Below, piece after piece: positions 26,852 through 36,385 of a stretch of DNA of 64,000 bases; the first letter of the stretch is position 1, and every line of letters begins with the position of its first letter. This DNA comes from Tateyamaria pelophila (GTDB taxonomy: Bacteria > Pseudomonadota > Alphaproteobacteria > Rhodobacterales > Rhodobacteraceae): contig NZ_JAIMIA010000005.1 in NCBI RefSeq assembly GCF_019966495.1, positions 49,663 through 113,662 on the forward strand, in the 5' to 3' direction. A program made the position numbers and the translations under genes. The notes under the pieces are model-generated. The model made no database searches, was not told the DNA's origin, and was given only the letters and a program-made list of their open reading frames with translations.

Positions 26852-28011
26852 AACAGATCAGCCTGATATGCGCCCTTGGGCTATTGCCGCTTGGCGCTCA
26901 TGCCCAATGCGGCGGTTCATTCAACGCGTTCAAGGCGGGTCTGCAATCCGAAGCCGTGGCCCGCGGGATCGATCCGAAAACTGCCGATGCGTTCTTGTCC
27001 GGCGTCCGTCAGGACCCGGCCGTGCTCAAAGCCGATCGGGCGCAAGGGGTTTTCCAGCGGCCCTTCATCGACTTCTCGCGCCGTCTGATCTCTCAAAACC
27101 GGATCGACACGGGCCGGGCCAAGGCCCGCCAATATGCGTCTGTCTTTGATCAGGTCGAACAACGTTATGGCGTCGATCGACATGTCCTTCTGGCCTTCTG
27201 GGCGTTCGAGACGGATTACGGCGCGTTTCAAGGCAATTTCAACACCGCCAACGCTTTGGTGACCCTCGCCCATGATTGCCGCCGCCCGGACCTCTTCCGC
27301 CCTCAGGCCCTCGCCGCAATCGAGCTTTACGCCCAAGGCGGGTTTGACCCACGCACCACCACGGGTGCCTGGGCAGGCGAAATTGGCATGGTGCAGATGT
27401 TGCCCCAGGATATCCTGACCAATGGTGTTGACGGCGACGGCGACGGTGCGGTGCGGCTCAAGACCTCCGCCCCGGATGCGTTGATGTCGGGCGGCAAGAT
27501 GCTGCAACACCTTGGTTGGCGCGCAAATGAGCCATGGCTGCAAGAGGTCACAGTCCCCGCCAATATAGATTGGAGCCTGAGCGGCGTGGGAACCACCAAG
27601 TCGCCCGCGGAATGGCAGGCCATGGGTATTGAGGCGCGACAAGGCCCGTTGGCGGACCTGCCCGCCTCTCTGATCCTGCCGCAAGGGCACAAAGGGCCAG
27701 CCTTTCTCGCCTACCCGAATTTCAACGTATATTTCGATTGGAATCAATCCTTTACCTACGTTCTGACCGCCGCCTATTTCGCCACGCGTCTGGCCGGAGC
27801 GCAGATTTATGATGCAGGCACCCCCGACATGGGCCTCGGAGCCGATCAGATGAAGCAATTGCAGCGCAAACTGCAGGCGCGCGGCTACGACGTGGGCAAC
27901 ATCGACGGCATCCTCGGTGCGGGCACGCGCAGCGCCGTTCAGGCGGAGCAAATCCGACTTGGGCTGCCTGCCGATGCGTGGCCAACGCCCGCATTGCTCA
28001 ACCAACTGTAG
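26839..28011 (+). CDS. Lytic murein transglycosylase (MltB type) with peptidoglycan-binding domain
   Basis: 390 residues from the ATG at 26839 (RBS GGAGGAA). A signal peptide (SLICALGLLPLGAHAQ) leads into the SLT_2 domain with catalytic Glu124 in FETDYGAFQGNF and the MVQMLPQDI region; the last 60 residues form a PG_binding_1 domain (LQRKLQARGYDVGNIDGILG). It cleaves the glycan strand in the periplasm. No lipobox, so likely soluble. The start lies inside the end of cobD. Confidence 0.95.
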   Translation: MGLLKQISLICALGLLPLGAHAQCGGSFNAFKAGLQSEAVARGIDPKTADAFLSGVRQDPAVLKADRAQGVFQRPFIDFSRRLISQNRIDTGRAKARQYASVFDQVEQRYGVDRHVLLAFWAFETDYGAFQGNFNTANALVTLAHDCRRPDLFRPQALAAIELYAQGGFDPRTTTGAWAGEIGMVQMLPQDILTNGVDGDGDGAVRLKTSAPDALMSGGKMLQHLGWRANEPWLQEVTVPANIDWSLSGVGTTKSPAEWQAMGIEARQGPLADLPASLILPQGHKGPAFLAYPNFNVYFDWNQSFTYVLTAAYFATRLAGAQIYDAGTPDMGLGADQMKQLQRKLQARGYDVGNIDGILGAGTRSAVQAEQIRLGLPADAWPTPALLNQL

Positions 28012-28061
28012 AGCAAGCGCGCGGCGCGGCTGGCATTGCGATCACGTTCGATCTGCAAGCG

Positions 28062-28334
28062 TCAAATGTCGCGACAGGGCCGGATCATCGGATACCAGAT
28101 AGTAGTCCCTTCAAAATCACCCACGCTGAGAACACCGCCATGTTCGAATTTGAGTGCTGCGCAGGGGGCGACATACTGGTGATGCTCAACCGCAAACGCC
28201 TTAGGCGTATCCAGAATCCACTGAACGGTCGGATCGTCCGCAAAGCCGCGATCCATGACGTGCTGTACTTTTTGCAAGCCGTTCCGTGACACCACCAAAC
28301 CGGAGCCCGGAGTCAATCGGCCTTCAGATGCCAT
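28062..28334 (-). CDS. Possible small hypothetical protein
   Basis: 90 codons on the minus strand in the 476-base space between the transglycosylase and smc. Content is protein-like (QKVQHVMDRGFADDPTVQWI, then LDTPKAFAVEHHQYVAPC, VGDFEGTTIWYPM) with no hydrophobic segment. I recognise no family. A shorter plus-strand frame covers part of the same bases, and an unexplained plus-strand frame also runs to 28474, so coding is uncertain here. No RNA gene or terminator is evident in the rest of the gap. Confidence 0.4.
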   Translation of the reverse strand: MASEGRLTPGSGLVVSRNGLQKVQHVMDRGFADDPTVQWILDTPKAFAVEHHQYVAPCAALKFEHGGVLSVGDFEGTTIWYPMIRPCRDI

Positions 28335-28487
28335 ATCGGCAGAGCGCGTTTGCGCAAATGTACACTTCAGCCCCTGTGCTGCTCAGGGTCGAGCGTACCG
28401 AGAGCGATGGCAGTCTCACGCTGGGCGGATTGAACGGTGGTTGTTTTGACGACCCGGCGCATATGGGCTTTTAGCGATCCGTGCCGG

Positions 28488-31400
28488 TCATGCGACCAGC
28501 TTTTCGGCCTTCTTGAGGTCCACCGACACCAACTGGCTCACGCCCTGCTCCGCCATGGTCACTCCAAACAACCGATCCATCCGCGCCATGGTCACCGCAT
28601 GGTGGGTGATGATGAGGAAACGGGTATCCGTGCGGCGACACATTTCGTCCAGCAGATCACAAAAGCGGGTGACGTTGGCATCATCCAGCGGCGCATCGAC
28701 CTCATCCAGCACACAGATGGGCGCAGGATTGGCCAAGAACACCGCGAAGATCAGCGCCATCGCCGTCAGGGTCTGTTCGCCCCCCGACAAGAGGCTCAGC
28801 GTCGACAGCTTCTTGCCCGGCGGTTGGCACATGATCTCAAGGCCGGCCTCCAGCGGATCATCGCTTTCGACCATGACCAGATTGGCCTCACCGCCACCAA
28901 AAAGGTGGGTAAAGAGCAAGGAGAAGTTCGAATTGACCTGTTCAAAGGCGGTCAGCAAACGCTCGCGCCCTTCCCGGTTCAGGCTCGCAATTCCGTGGCG
29001 CAGGGTCTTGATCGCCTCCTCAAGGTCGGCCTTTTCGGTGATCAGCGCGTCATGGTCGACCTGGACTTCCTTGGCGTCTTCTTCGGCGCGCAGGTTCACG
29101 GCTCCCAACGCATCCCGCTGGCGTTTCAGGCGATTGACATCCGCTTCCAACGCCTCGGCCTTGGGCATTGCATCCGGTGTCACATCCAACGCCGTGAGCA
29201 ACTGGTTCGGCGTCATCTGATGTTCTTCCGCGATCCGTTCAGCGGCAGCGGCCACCGTCTCGTGCGCTGCCTCCAGCCGGGCTTCGGATCGGGCGCGCGC
29301 TTCACGGGCCTCCGAGGCCAGACGTTCCGCTTCACGCTCGGCCAGCGCTGCATCGCGCAACGCCCCTTCTCCTTCTGACAGCGCGTTGGCGGCCTGCGCC
29401 TTTCGGGCGTCCGCTCTCAAAATCTCCTGAGCCAGCGCGTCACGTTTGGCCGCCAGCTCAACCGGGGCGGCCTGAGCCAAGGCCAGTTCAGCTTCGGACC
29501 CTTCCTTGCGTTCCGACAATTCGGCGGTGCGCTTTTCGGCGGTCTCAAGCCGATGTTTCCAGCCGCTGACCTCTTTGGTAATTTCTTGCGCACGCTTGGT
29601 CCGGGCCTCGCCGGTGCGGCGCAGGTCATCATGGGCCGAGCGGCGGGTCATCATCGTGATCCGCGCCGCTTCAACCGTCATGCGCAGATCTTCGATATCG
29701 GCGCGCGCGGCCTCCAGATCCGGCAGTTCGGCCAGGGCACTTTCCGCTTCGGCCACACGCACACGCGCCGCCATCGCATCCTCTTCGTGGCGCGCAACAG
29801 CCAGACCAAGGGATTCCAACCGTCCCTCGGCCAGATTGCGATCGGCCTCCGCACGGCTCAACGCACGCGCGGCATCCGCAACCAGCCTATCCGCCTCGCG
29901 CCGTGCGAGACGCGCCTGTTTGTCGGCCTCGGCCAACTCTGACATGCGCGCAGTCAGGGTCTCATGGGCCTGCCGCGCACCATCGGCCCGGGCCGTCGCG
30001 CGCTCTAGCGATTGCTTGAGTTCTTCCAACCTGTTGAGCTGTTGCAGACGCAATGCCGCCGCACTTGGCGCATCTTCCGCCCAGGCGCGAAACCCGTCCC
30101 AACGCCACAAATCGCCCTCGGGCGACACCAAACGCTGGCCGGGTTGCAACAACGGTTGCAGGCGCTGTGCATCATCCGGATCGACCAGGCCAATCTGGCT
30201 CATCCGGCGGACCAGCACATCGGGCACCGACACATGCAGCGTCAGCGGGGTCACCCCTTTGGGCAGCGGCTGGTGCGCATCATAGGGGCGCAGCACCGCC
30301 CAGCCGGACGGTCCGTCCTCGCCCACTTCCGGCGCACGCAAATCATCCGCGAGCGCGGCGCCTAAGGCCTTTTCAAACCCCTGCTGAACCTGCAGGCGGT
30401 CCAATATCTGACCCCCTTCTGCCGTGTCGCGTTCGACCAATTTGGCCAGCGCTCCGGCTTCGGCACGCAAAGCGTTCATCTCACCCTCGGCCTCGGACCG
30501 TTCGGCACGGGCATCCGCCTCGCGGGCCTGCGTTTCGGCCCGCGCCTCCTCAGCAGACAGCAAGGTTGCATCGGCTTTCATGGCGGTCGCCTCGGCCTCG
30601 GCTTCTGCCTTGCGCGCCGCTTCGAAATCCAGTCCCGCCTTGTCGAGCGCCGCCTGACTGGCAGCAACGGCGGCGCGGGCCTTGTCGGCTTCACCCTCGG
30701 ACTTCGCCTCGATCTTGCGATTGTCTTCGAGCAGGCGTTGCGCCGATCCATGCCGGGCCGCCAGCCGCGCGACATCTTCGGTTTTTTCGGACTGGTCCGC
30801 TTCGCGCGTCTGCAAGACCTGCCCTGCCTCGCGCGCTGCTTCTGCCGCATCCGCCAAATGCTCAGCGTGGCCTTCGCTGGCCTTTGCGATCTCGGCCGCT
30901 TCCCACTCAAGGCGCTCGATCGTCTCGCCCGCATCCCGGTTCAACCCGCCTTCGCGATCAATGTCCCGGGCCAGTTGGGTGATGCGTTGGGTCAGGGTCT
31001 CGATCGTGCGCGCGGCCTGCGCTTCCTGATCGCTGAGCGTATCACGCTGCACCGTCAAACGCTGCAAGACCGCCGCCGCAATAGCGTCCTCTTCGCGCAA
31101 GGCGGGCAACGCCGCCTCTGCCGCTTCGCGGGCCTTGGACGACACCCGCACCGCCCCCTCCGCTTGCGCCGTGGTGGTCGTGCGCGCACGCAACTCCTCA
31201 TCTGCCGCAGCCCGCGCGGTATCAGCCTCGCGCCAGCGGCGATACAACAACTGACCTTCCGCACTGCGCAGGCTTTCCCCGATCTCGCGATACCGTGCAG
31301 CCTGCCGAGCCTGCCGGGCCAGTTGTGCCAGTTGCGCCGCCAACTGCTCGATGACGTCATCGACACGGGAGAGGTTTTGCTCCGCCCCGTTCAGCTTCAA

Positions 31401-31943
31401 CTCCGCCTCATGACGGCGCTGATAGAGGCCCGAAATACCCGCCGCTTCTTCCAGAATACGGCGACGGTTCTTGGGTTTGGCGTTGATCAGTTCCGCGATC
31501 TGGCCTTGCCGCACGAGCGCCGGGCTGTGCGCACCCGTTGAGGCATCCGCAAAGAGCATCTGCACATCGCGTGCGCGCACATCTTTTCCGTTGGTCTTGT
31601 AGGCACTGCCGACATCGCGCGTGATGCGGCGCACGATATCCAACGTATCAAGGTCGTTGAAACCCGCCGGGGCCAAACGTTCGGAATTGTCCAGATGGAG
31701 GCTGACCTCTGCAAAGTTACGCGCCGGACGGGTGGCGGCCCCGGCAAAGATCACATCCTCCATCCCACCGCCACGCATCGCGGTCGGACGATTTTCCCCC
31801 ATTACCCAGCGCAGCGCCTCAAGCAGGTTCGACTTGCCGCACCCGTTCGGGCCGACGACACCGGTCAGGCCGTCCGCAATGATCAGATCCGTCGGATCAA
31901 CGAAAGATTTGAAGCCTGTCAGTCTGAGTTTTGAAAAGCGCAA
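28488..31943 (-). CDS. smc: Chromosome segregation ATPase Smc
   Basis: 1151 residues, full-length Smc. Walker A GPNGCGKSNLLEALRWVMGE (31-50), long coiled-coil arms rich in Ala/Glu/Arg, a hinge around residues 500-640 (GWAVLRPYD, VSPEGDLWRWDG), then signature LLSGGEQTLTAMALIFAVF and Walker B CVLDEVDAPLDDANV. It organises and segregates the chromosome with ScpAB, which are not in this window. The start is TTG at 31943, the only codon that gives the conserved MRFSKLRLTGFKSFVDP N-terminus. Confidence 0.98.
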   Translation of the reverse strand: MRFSKLRLTGFKSFVDPTDLIIADGLTGVVGPNGCGKSNLLEALRWVMGENRPTAMRGGGMEDVIFAGAATRPARNFAEVSLHLDNSERLAPAGFNDLDTLDIVRRITRDVGSAYKTNGKDVRARDVQMLFADASTGAHSPALVRQGQIAELINAKPKNRRRILEEAAGISGLYQRRHEAELKLNGAEQNLSRVDDVIEQLAAQLAQLARQARQAARYREIGESLRSAEGQLLYRRWREADTARAAADEELRARTTTTAQAEGAVRVSSKAREAAEAALPALREEDAIAAAVLQRLTVQRDTLSDQEAQAARTIETLTQRITQLARDIDREGGLNRDAGETIERLEWEAAEIAKASEGHAEHLADAAEAAREAGQVLQTREADQSEKTEDVARLAARHGSAQRLLEDNRKIEAKSEGEADKARAAVAASQAALDKAGLDFEAARKAEAEAEATAMKADATLLSAEEARAETQAREADARAERSEAEGEMNALRAEAGALAKLVERDTAEGGQILDRLQVQQGFEKALGAALADDLRAPEVGEDGPSGWAVLRPYDAHQPLPKGVTPLTLHVSVPDVLVRRMSQIGLVDPDDAQRLQPLLQPGQRLVSPEGDLWRWDGFRAWAEDAPSAAALRLQQLNRLEELKQSLERATARADGARQAHETLTARMSELAEADKQARLARREADRLVADAARALSRAEADRNLAEGRLESLGLAVARHEEDAMAARVRVAEAESALAELPDLEAARADIEDLRMTVEAARITMMTRRSAHDDLRRTGEARTKRAQEITKEVSGWKHRLETAEKRTAELSERKEGSEAELALAQAAPVELAAKRDALAQEILRADARKAQAANALSEGEGALRDAALAEREAERLASEAREARARSEARLEAAHETVAAAAERIAEEHQMTPNQLLTALDVTPDAMPKAEALEADVNRLKRQRDALGAVNLRAEEDAKEVQVDHDALITEKADLEEAIKTLRHGIASLNREGRERLLTAFEQVNSNFSLLFTHLFGGGEANLVMVESDDPLEAGLEIMCQPPGKKLSTLSLLSGGEQTLTAMALIFAVFLANPAPICVLDEVDAPLDDANVTRFCDLLDEMCRRTDTRFLIITHHAVTMARMDRLFGVTMAEQGVSQLVSVDLKKAEKLVA

Positions 31944-32081
31944 TTGCCGCCGTCCCGGTCTGCCTTGGTTGGACGCGATTTTGAACGCTGCAAAGCTGCG
32001 CTGTCAACGGATGACCCCCACAAACAGGGGCTACAAACGGCTTATCCACAAGATATTGCGGTTTTTCGCCGATTTATCGCC

Positions 32082-32486
32082 TCACACGGGCGCGCAATCC
32101 AGATCCAGAACCACCTCATTCGTCGCCGGGCTAATGTAGCGGTCGATCGAGAAACACTCGTATTCACCTTGCGGCTGCAACTGATCAATGTCCGAAGGAG
32201 TTCCGCCGCAATCGAGAATACCCAGGGCGACGGCCTGATCCCCACGCACTTCCTTGACCGTGCATCCACTCACCAACTGCATCGCCTTTCCAGCTCTGCT
32301 TTGGACAGGGCCAAAGCGGGGCGCGTATTCCATGTTGGTGCGGATCGCCTCGGCCAAACGTCCGTTGACGCGCACATCGAAAGTTGACCCGTCTATGGTC
32401 ACCGTCGTGGCGGGCAAACCGCGAAAGCGAGGGCCGGCCGTGTTGCATGCCGCAAGAACCGTCAAAAAAAGAAGCATGATCCGCAT
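32082..32486 (-). CDS. Putative lipoprotein of unknown function
   Basis: 134 residues. The N-terminus MRIMLLFLTVLAACNTAG is a short lipoprotein signal with lipobox LAAC. The mature part has four more Cys (GCTVKEV, LDCGG, YECFS, LDCAP), possibly disulfide-bonded in the periplasm. No family recognised. A perfect CtrA box ends 24 bases upstream of the start, suggesting cell-cycle or CtrA-linked expression. Confidence 0.75.
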   Translation of the reverse strand: MRIMLLFLTVLAACNTAGPRFRGLPATTVTIDGSTFDVRVNGRLAEAIRTNMEYAPRFGPVQSRAGKAMQLVSGCTVKEVRGDQAVALGILDCGGTPSDIDQLQPQGEYECFSIDRYISPATNEVVLDLDCAPV

Positions 32487-32509
32487 GCACCTCAGATGAC
32501 ATCAACTCG

Positions 32510-32525
32510 TTAACACAGAATTAAC
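32510..32525. promoter_or_regulatory. CtrA-type box TTAA-N7-TTAAC
   Basis: TTAACACAGAATTAAC, a perfect match to the CtrA consensus, 24 bases upstream of the lipoprotein gene (minus strand) and about 90 bases from the GntR-type regulator (plus strand). The short distance favours the lipoprotein gene. Confidence 0.6.
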
Positions 32526-32528
32526 CAT

Positions 32529-32551
32529 GGCGGACGATGCGTCCGCCTTAC
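32529..32551 (-). repeat. Short dispersed palindrome (REP-like), copy 4
   Basis: Reverse-oriented copy with stem GGCGGACG/CGTCCGCC and end CTTAC. It sits just beside the CtrA box in the divergent region between the lipoprotein gene and the FCD regulator. Stem sequence is the same as in copy 5. Confidence 0.75.
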
Positions 32552-32574
32552 GGGCAATATTGCACCGGCTCTCC

Positions 32575-32597
32575 ATTGGTCATATGATTTTACCAAT
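32575..32597. promoter_or_regulatory. Possible GntR-type operator
   Basis: ATTGGT, 11 bases, ACCAAT, located 17 bases upstream of the FCD/GntR regulator start. Half-sites match the TTGGT/ACCAA type used by FadR/PdhR regulators, though the usual spacer is shorter. Autoregulation is inferred. Confidence 0.4.
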
Positions 32598-32613
32598 TCA
32601 AACAGGAGCAAGA

Positions 32614-33381
32614 ATGCCGTTCCGCCCCGTTCACCCTGAAAAACTATCCACCGCCGTTGTGCGTCAGATCGAGCAGTTGATCCTGCGTGGCATCTTGCGG
32701 CCGGGAGAGCGTTTGCCGTCAGAGCGCGAACTGGCAGAGCGGATGGGTGTGTCACGCCCATCGTTGCGCGACGCCATCGGTGTGTTGCAAGACACGGGCC
32801 TGCTCACTGCACGGCCAGGCGCCGGGATATATGTGGCGGATGTGCTGGGCTCTGCCTTCGCCCCCGCGCTGACACAACTTTTTGCCCGCCATGACGAAGC
32901 GGTTTTTGATTACCTCAGTTTCCGGCGCGACATGGAAGGGCTCGCCGCCGAACGCGCCGCGCGGCTGGCCTCCGACACCGACCTCGCCGTTGTTCAGGCC
33001 GTCTTTGCCAAGATGGAAGGCGCTCACCCCAAGCGAAATTCCGACGAAGAGGCCAAGCTCGACGCGCAATTCCACATGGCAATCATTGAGGCCAGCCATA
33101 ACGTCGTCATGCTTCACATGATGCGGTCCATGTACGAATTGCTCCGGGAAGGCGTGTTCTACAATCGTCAGGTCATGTTCAAACAACGCACGACCCGAGA
33201 GGCCCTGCTAGACCAACACCGTGCCATCAACGACGCTCTGCAGGACCGTGATCCGCGCGCTGCCCGCGCCGCGGTACACGCCCATCTGGATTACGTCGAA
33301 CGGGCGCTGCGTGACCAGATAACTGCCGAACAGAACGAAAATATTGCCCTGCAACGCCTGGACCACGAAACGGCCAACTGA
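32614..33381 (+). CDS. FadR/PdhR-type GntR family regulator (FCD domain)
   Basis: 255 residues from the ATG at 32614 (AACAGGAGC RBS). N-terminal winged helix GERLPSERELAERMGVSRPSLRDAIGVL, then an all-helical FCD effector domain (EAKLDAQFHMAIIEASHN with the metal-site residues, HRAINDALQDRDPRAARAAVHAHLDY). Such regulators usually sense organic acids (lactate, pyruvate, glycolate). No target enzyme gene is adjacent; the ATP synthase operon follows convergently. Confidence 0.93.
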   Translation: MPFRPVHPEKLSTAVVRQIEQLILRGILRPGERLPSERELAERMGVSRPSLRDAIGVLQDTGLLTARPGAGIYVADVLGSAFAPALTQLFARHDEAVFDYLSFRRDMEGLAAERAARLASDTDLAVVQAVFAKMEGAHPKRNSDEEAKLDAQFHMAIIEASHNVVMLHMMRSMYELLREGVFYNRQVMFKQRTTREALLDQHRAINDALQDRDPRAARAAVHAHLDYVERALRDQITAEQNENIALQRLDHETAN

Positions 33382-33478
33382 CGTTGCCCTTTTCTTTAGG
33401 CCCTAAATATCCCGGGGAGTCCGCCGGACGGGGCAGAGCCCTTCATATTCGGCGTGCGGCGTAGCCGCGCCTTTGGGC

Positions 33479-33506
33479 AAAAAAAATCCCGGCGAAAAAG
33501 CCGGGA
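33479..33506 (-). terminator. Rho-independent terminator of the F0 ATP synthase operon
   Basis: On the minus strand TCCCGGC, loop TTTTTC, GCCGGGA followed by eight T. It ends 27 bases after the atpF stop. Strong stem and long T-run. Confidence 0.9.
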
Positions 33507-33532
33507 CTTTTCAACTCTGAGTTCGCCCAAAA

Positions 33533-34099
33533 TCAGTGTAGCTTGGCGTCGACCTGCGCAATTGCGTCATCAATCAACGCATTCCCGTCCGCTGCCGTCA
33601 TCTGTTTTGCAATGACGTCGCGTGCCGCCATGATGGCGATGTTTGCCGCCATATCGCGCACCTCTTTGACAGCGCCGGCCTGCGCCGATGCAATCTGGTC
33701 TTCCGCAGTGGCGACGCGGCGTTCGATCGACTTCGCCAGTTCCACGCGTGCCTGATCTGCGGCAGCTTCAGCATCCGCCTTGGCCTGTGCAACGATCCGA
33801 TCCGACTGGGCCTGCACTTCCTTGTGCTTGCGCTCGTATGAGGCCAGAAGGGTTTGCGCCTCTTCGCGCAGCGCGCGCGCTTCATCCAGTTCGGATTGGA
33901 TGCCTGTTGACCGATCATCCAACATCTTGGACAGCATGCCCGGCACTTTGAAATAGGCCAGGACGCCGAGGAAGATGATGAAAGATATCAGCACCACGAA
34001 GTCCGTGTTCGCAAAGCTGAAGAATGGACCTGTGGCCGCCAGGCCCGGGCTTGCGGAAAGCGTAATGACGCCTGCACCTATAAGGGTTTGCTTCAACAT
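33533..34099 (-). CDS. atpF: ATP synthase F0 subunit b
   Basis: 188 residues. A membrane segment near residues 30-50 (TDFVVLISFIIFLGVLAYFKVP) is followed by a long charged helix (LDEARALREEAQTLLASYER and onward) that forms the peripheral stalk. The N-terminal part (MLKQTLIGAGVITLSASPGLA) looks like an additional signal-like segment. Last gene of the F0 operon, just before a strong terminator. Confidence 0.94.
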   Translation of the reverse strand: MLKQTLIGAGVITLSASPGLAATGPFFSFANTDFVVLISFIIFLGVLAYFKVPGMLSKMLDDRSTGIQSELDEARALREEAQTLLASYERKHKEVQAQSDRIVAQAKADAEAAADQARVELAKSIERRVATAEDQIASAQAGAVKEVRDMAANIAIMAARDVIAKQMTAADGNALIDDAIAQVDAKLH

Positions 34100-34104
34100 C
34101 TGAG

Positions 34105-34641
34105 TTACCCTTTCATCCGGTCAGAGACCGCAGTGTCGATCGTGCTTTGATCTGCTTTGCCGCCCATCACGGCCACGATTTCCATTGCTGTATCCTTGGC
34201 GACTTCTGCAACGGCCTCCATGGCACCCTCGCGAATTTCGGCAATAGCCTTTTCGCTCTCTGCCGTTCTTGCGGCAATCTCGGCGTCTGCCTTGGCGATG
34301 GCGACGTTCAGGTCTGCCTGAATGGTTGCCTTTGTCTCTGCCGAAATGCGTTGTGCTTCGGCACGGGCATCAGCCAGGGCCTTGTCATAGGCCGCTTCGG
34401 CGTCATGTGCCTTGGCCTTCAGATCCTCGGCCGCCGCAATGTCGTTTGTTATCGTCCCCTGCCGCTCGGCAAGGATGGCTGCAATACGCGGCAACGCGAC
34501 ACGCGAGAGCACGAAGTAAATCACGACCAGCGTGATCAGCAGCCAGAAAACCTGGTTGTCGAATGTGCCGATGTCGAGTTGCGGCATCCCCGGAGGGGCG
34601 CCAAGTGCAACTTCGCCTGCGGCGTTTGTTGTATCTGCCAT
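34105..34641 (-). CDS. atpG: ATP synthase F0 subunit b'
   Basis: 178 residues with one membrane segment ([20 protein letters not shown]) and a long Ala/Glu-rich helix, the divergent second b-type stalk subunit of photosynthetic and related alphaproteobacteria. It lies five bases upstream of atpF. An N-terminal extension with [15 protein letters not shown] precedes the membrane helix. It should pair with subunit b as a heterodimer. Confidence 0.93.
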   Translation of the reverse strand: MADTTNAAGEVALGAPPGMPQLDIGTFDNQVFWLLITLVVIYFVLSRVALPRIAAILAERQGTITNDIAAAEDLKAKAHDAEAAYDKALADARAEAQRISAETKATIQADLNVAIAKADAEIAARTAESEKAIAEIREGAMEAVAEVAKDTAMEIVAVMGGKADQSTIDTAVSDRMKG

Positions 34642-34753
34642 GTCGGTCGTTCCCCTGAACTGGCCCCTGTTTCAGGACCCAAATGCGAGCCGTTACATCG
34701 GGCAGCATACGCGATGCATGCTGCCCGACCGTAAGGAATGCGGTCAGAGTGTC

Positions 34754-34990
34754 TTAGACAGCGAACATCAGCAGCAGAGCGACGAGGAACGAGAAGATCC
34801 CCAGGGCTTCTGCAAAGGCGATGCCGATGAACAGAGTTGCAGTTTGACCTGCCGCGGCGGATGGGTTGCGCAGAGCGCCCGCCAGGAAGTTGCCAGCCAC
34901 GTGGCCCACACCGATAGCAGCGGCACCCGAACCGATGGCTGCCAGGCCTGCGCCGATGAATTGACCCAATTGTGCGATATCGCCTTCCAT
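34754..34990 (-). CDS. atpE: ATP synthase F0 subunit c
   Basis: 78 residues from the ATG at 34990, two membrane helices. The first ([23 protein letters not shown]) is Gly-rich; the second contains the proton-binding Glu61 in [18 protein letters not shown], joined by the polar loop RNPSAA. Forms the c-ring. The residues around Glu61 fit a proton-specific ring rather than a sodium one. Confidence 0.97.
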   Translation of the reverse strand: MEGDIAQLGQFIGAGLAAIGSGAAAIGVGHVAGNFLAGALRNPSAAAGQTATLFIGIAFAEALGIFSFLVALLLMFAV

Positions 34991-35025
34991 GTCTTTTCTC
35001 CTTACGATGGAATGAAGTGATTTCT

Positions 35026-35048
35026 GTAAGGCGGACGCATCGTCCGCC
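35026..35048 (+). repeat. Short dispersed palindrome (REP-like), copy 5
   Basis: GTAAGGCGGACG, CAT loop, CGTCCGCC between atpE and atpB inside the F0 operon. Its place between genes of unequal stoichiometry suggests a possible role in mRNA processing or stability. Confidence 0.75.
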
Positions 35049-35054
35049 CAGTTG

Positions 35055-35828
35055 TTAGTGATGCGGGTGCAATGCATCCTTGAGATACACGCATGTCAGA
35101 ATGGTAAAGACGTAAGCCTGGATGAAGGACACCAGCACTTCGAGGGCGTATACCGCCACGACACCGAGGATCGACACCGGAACGATGATCAGAGCCATGC
35201 CGCCGGTCACCTGCGCAAAGCCCGCGAACACTTTGAGAACCGCGTGGCCCGCCATCATGTTACCCGCCAAACGAATGGAGTGGCTGACGGGGCGCACGAA
35301 ATACGAGATCAGCTCGATCAACGCCAGGATAGGCCGCAGAGCGAGCGGTGCGCTGGACACCCAGAATAGGCTCAGGAACGAAACACCGTTCTTGACGAAA
35401 CCCAGGATGGTCACTGCAAAAAACACACCGAAACCCATGACCGCCGTCACCGCGATATGCGATGTGGTGGTGAAGGCCATCGGGATAAGGCCGAGGAAGT
35501 TGGCGCACAAAATGAAGATGAACAGCGTCATGATATACGGGAAATACTTGATCCCGTCCTTGCCCGTGACATCTTCAACCATCTTGTAGACAAAGCCATA
35601 TGCCAGTTCGGCAACCGACTGACCGCGGGACGGTACAACCGCGCGCTTGGACGTTGTCAGCACCAGCAACCCAATGGTCGCCAATACAGCCAGCGCCAGC
35701 CACAACGTTACGTTGGTGATCGTGTACATGTGCACCGGATCGCCGATTTCACCAAACAAAGGTTTGACGATGAACTGATCCATCGGGTGAAATTCAAGGC
35801 CGCCGCCGCTATGTGCTTCATCTGCCAT
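35055..35828 (-). CDS. atpB: ATP synthase F0 subunit a
   Basis: 257 residues, five to six membrane helices. The essential Arg is in the [20 protein letters not shown] helix, and [19 protein letters not shown] and [15 protein letters not shown] are the usual flanking segments. It forms the proton half-channels. ATG at 35828; 20 bases downstream of atpI on the same message. Confidence 0.97.
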   Translation of the reverse strand: MADEAHSGGGLEFHPMDQFIVKPLFGEIGDPVHMYTITNVTLWLALAVLATIGLLVLTTSKRAVVPSRGQSVAELAYGFVYKMVEDVTGKDGIKYFPYIMTLFIFILCANFLGLIPMAFTTTSHIAVTAVMGFGVFFAVTILGFVKNGVSFLSLFWVSSAPLALRPILALIELISYFVRPVSHSIRLAGNMMAGHAVLKVFAGFAQVTGGMALIIVPVSILGVVAVYALEVLVSFIQAYVFTILTCVYLKDALHPHH

Positions 35829-35848
35829 CTGGCTCTCTCCGTCTCACC

Positions 35849-36184
35849 TCACCCTGATGGGTGGCTGTTGTCTTCGGCCTTATCGGCCTCTTGTCGGGCC
35901 TGAACCTCTTGCGCACTACGCATCATCGTTTTGACGCCGGCCGCAAAGCCCAGAAATATAAACACGATCATGAACCACGGAGAGGTGCCAAACAGCGCGT
36001 CCAACCCGTAACCCATCCCAAATCCGATCCCCAGACCGGCCACCAGTTCAATCACCATGCGCCAGGCCAGTTGTGCCTGAGAGTGATGATCCGGTGCGCT
36101 TGGCTTTGGCGTATGCACCTCCTTGACAGCTTTGATCCGGTCGCCGAGCGCGTCCAGTCGTGCTTTGTCATCGGGGTCGGTCAT
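35849..36184 (-). CDS. atpI: ATP synthase accessory protein AtpI
   Basis: 111 residues from the ATG at 36184 (the frame extends upstream into non-coding sequence). A charged N-terminus (TDPDDKARLDALGDRIKAVKE) precedes two membrane helices (VIELVAGLGIGFGMGYGLDALF and WFMIVFIFLGFAAGVKTM), the AtpI/AtpR layout. It aids c-ring assembly or Mg handling. First gene of the F0 operon. Confidence 0.9.
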   Translation of the reverse strand: MTDPDDKARLDALGDRIKAVKEVHTPKPSAPDHHSQAQLAWRMVIELVAGLGIGFGMGYGLDALFGTSPWFMIVFIFLGFAAGVKTMMRSAQEVQARQEADKAEDNSHPSG

Positions 36185-36215
36185 GCACCTTGTCCCTGCC
36201 ACTTGGCTTGCATGT

Positions 36216-36244
36216 TGAATATGTTGACGACAGCCGTGAGTCAA
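36216..36244 (-). promoter_or_regulatory. Sigma70-type promoter of the F0 operon
   Basis: On the minus strand TTGACT (36244-36239), 17 bases, TATTCA (36221-36216). The predicted start near 36209 gives a 25-base leader before atpI. Predicted by eye. Confidence 0.65.
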
Positions 36245-36369
36245 CGCAGTGCAGCTGATGTCCGATAATCATCTAATGGACTGTTTTTATTTCTGTTTTC
36301 AGAACCAAAGATAGGAGCGGCAGTGCGTCGCACCCAAGGGTTTGGCGGAAAAGCATCCCTTATGCATAT

Positions 36370-36385
36370 TCAACCATATGGTTGA
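36370..36385. promoter_or_regulatory. Perfect 16-bp palindrome, likely ArsR-family operator
   Basis: TCAACCATATGGTTGA. As I recall, CAACCA-TGGTTG palindromes are bound by the ArsR subgroup that controls SRPBCC-type cassettes. It lies 157 bases upstream of the ArsR gene at 36542, which is farther than usual. Confidence 0.55.

Noticed and set aside
28286..28474. 62-codon plus-strand frame before smc
   Set aside because: Parts look protein-like but the start lacks an RBS and it overlaps the opposite 90-codon frame; not supportable.
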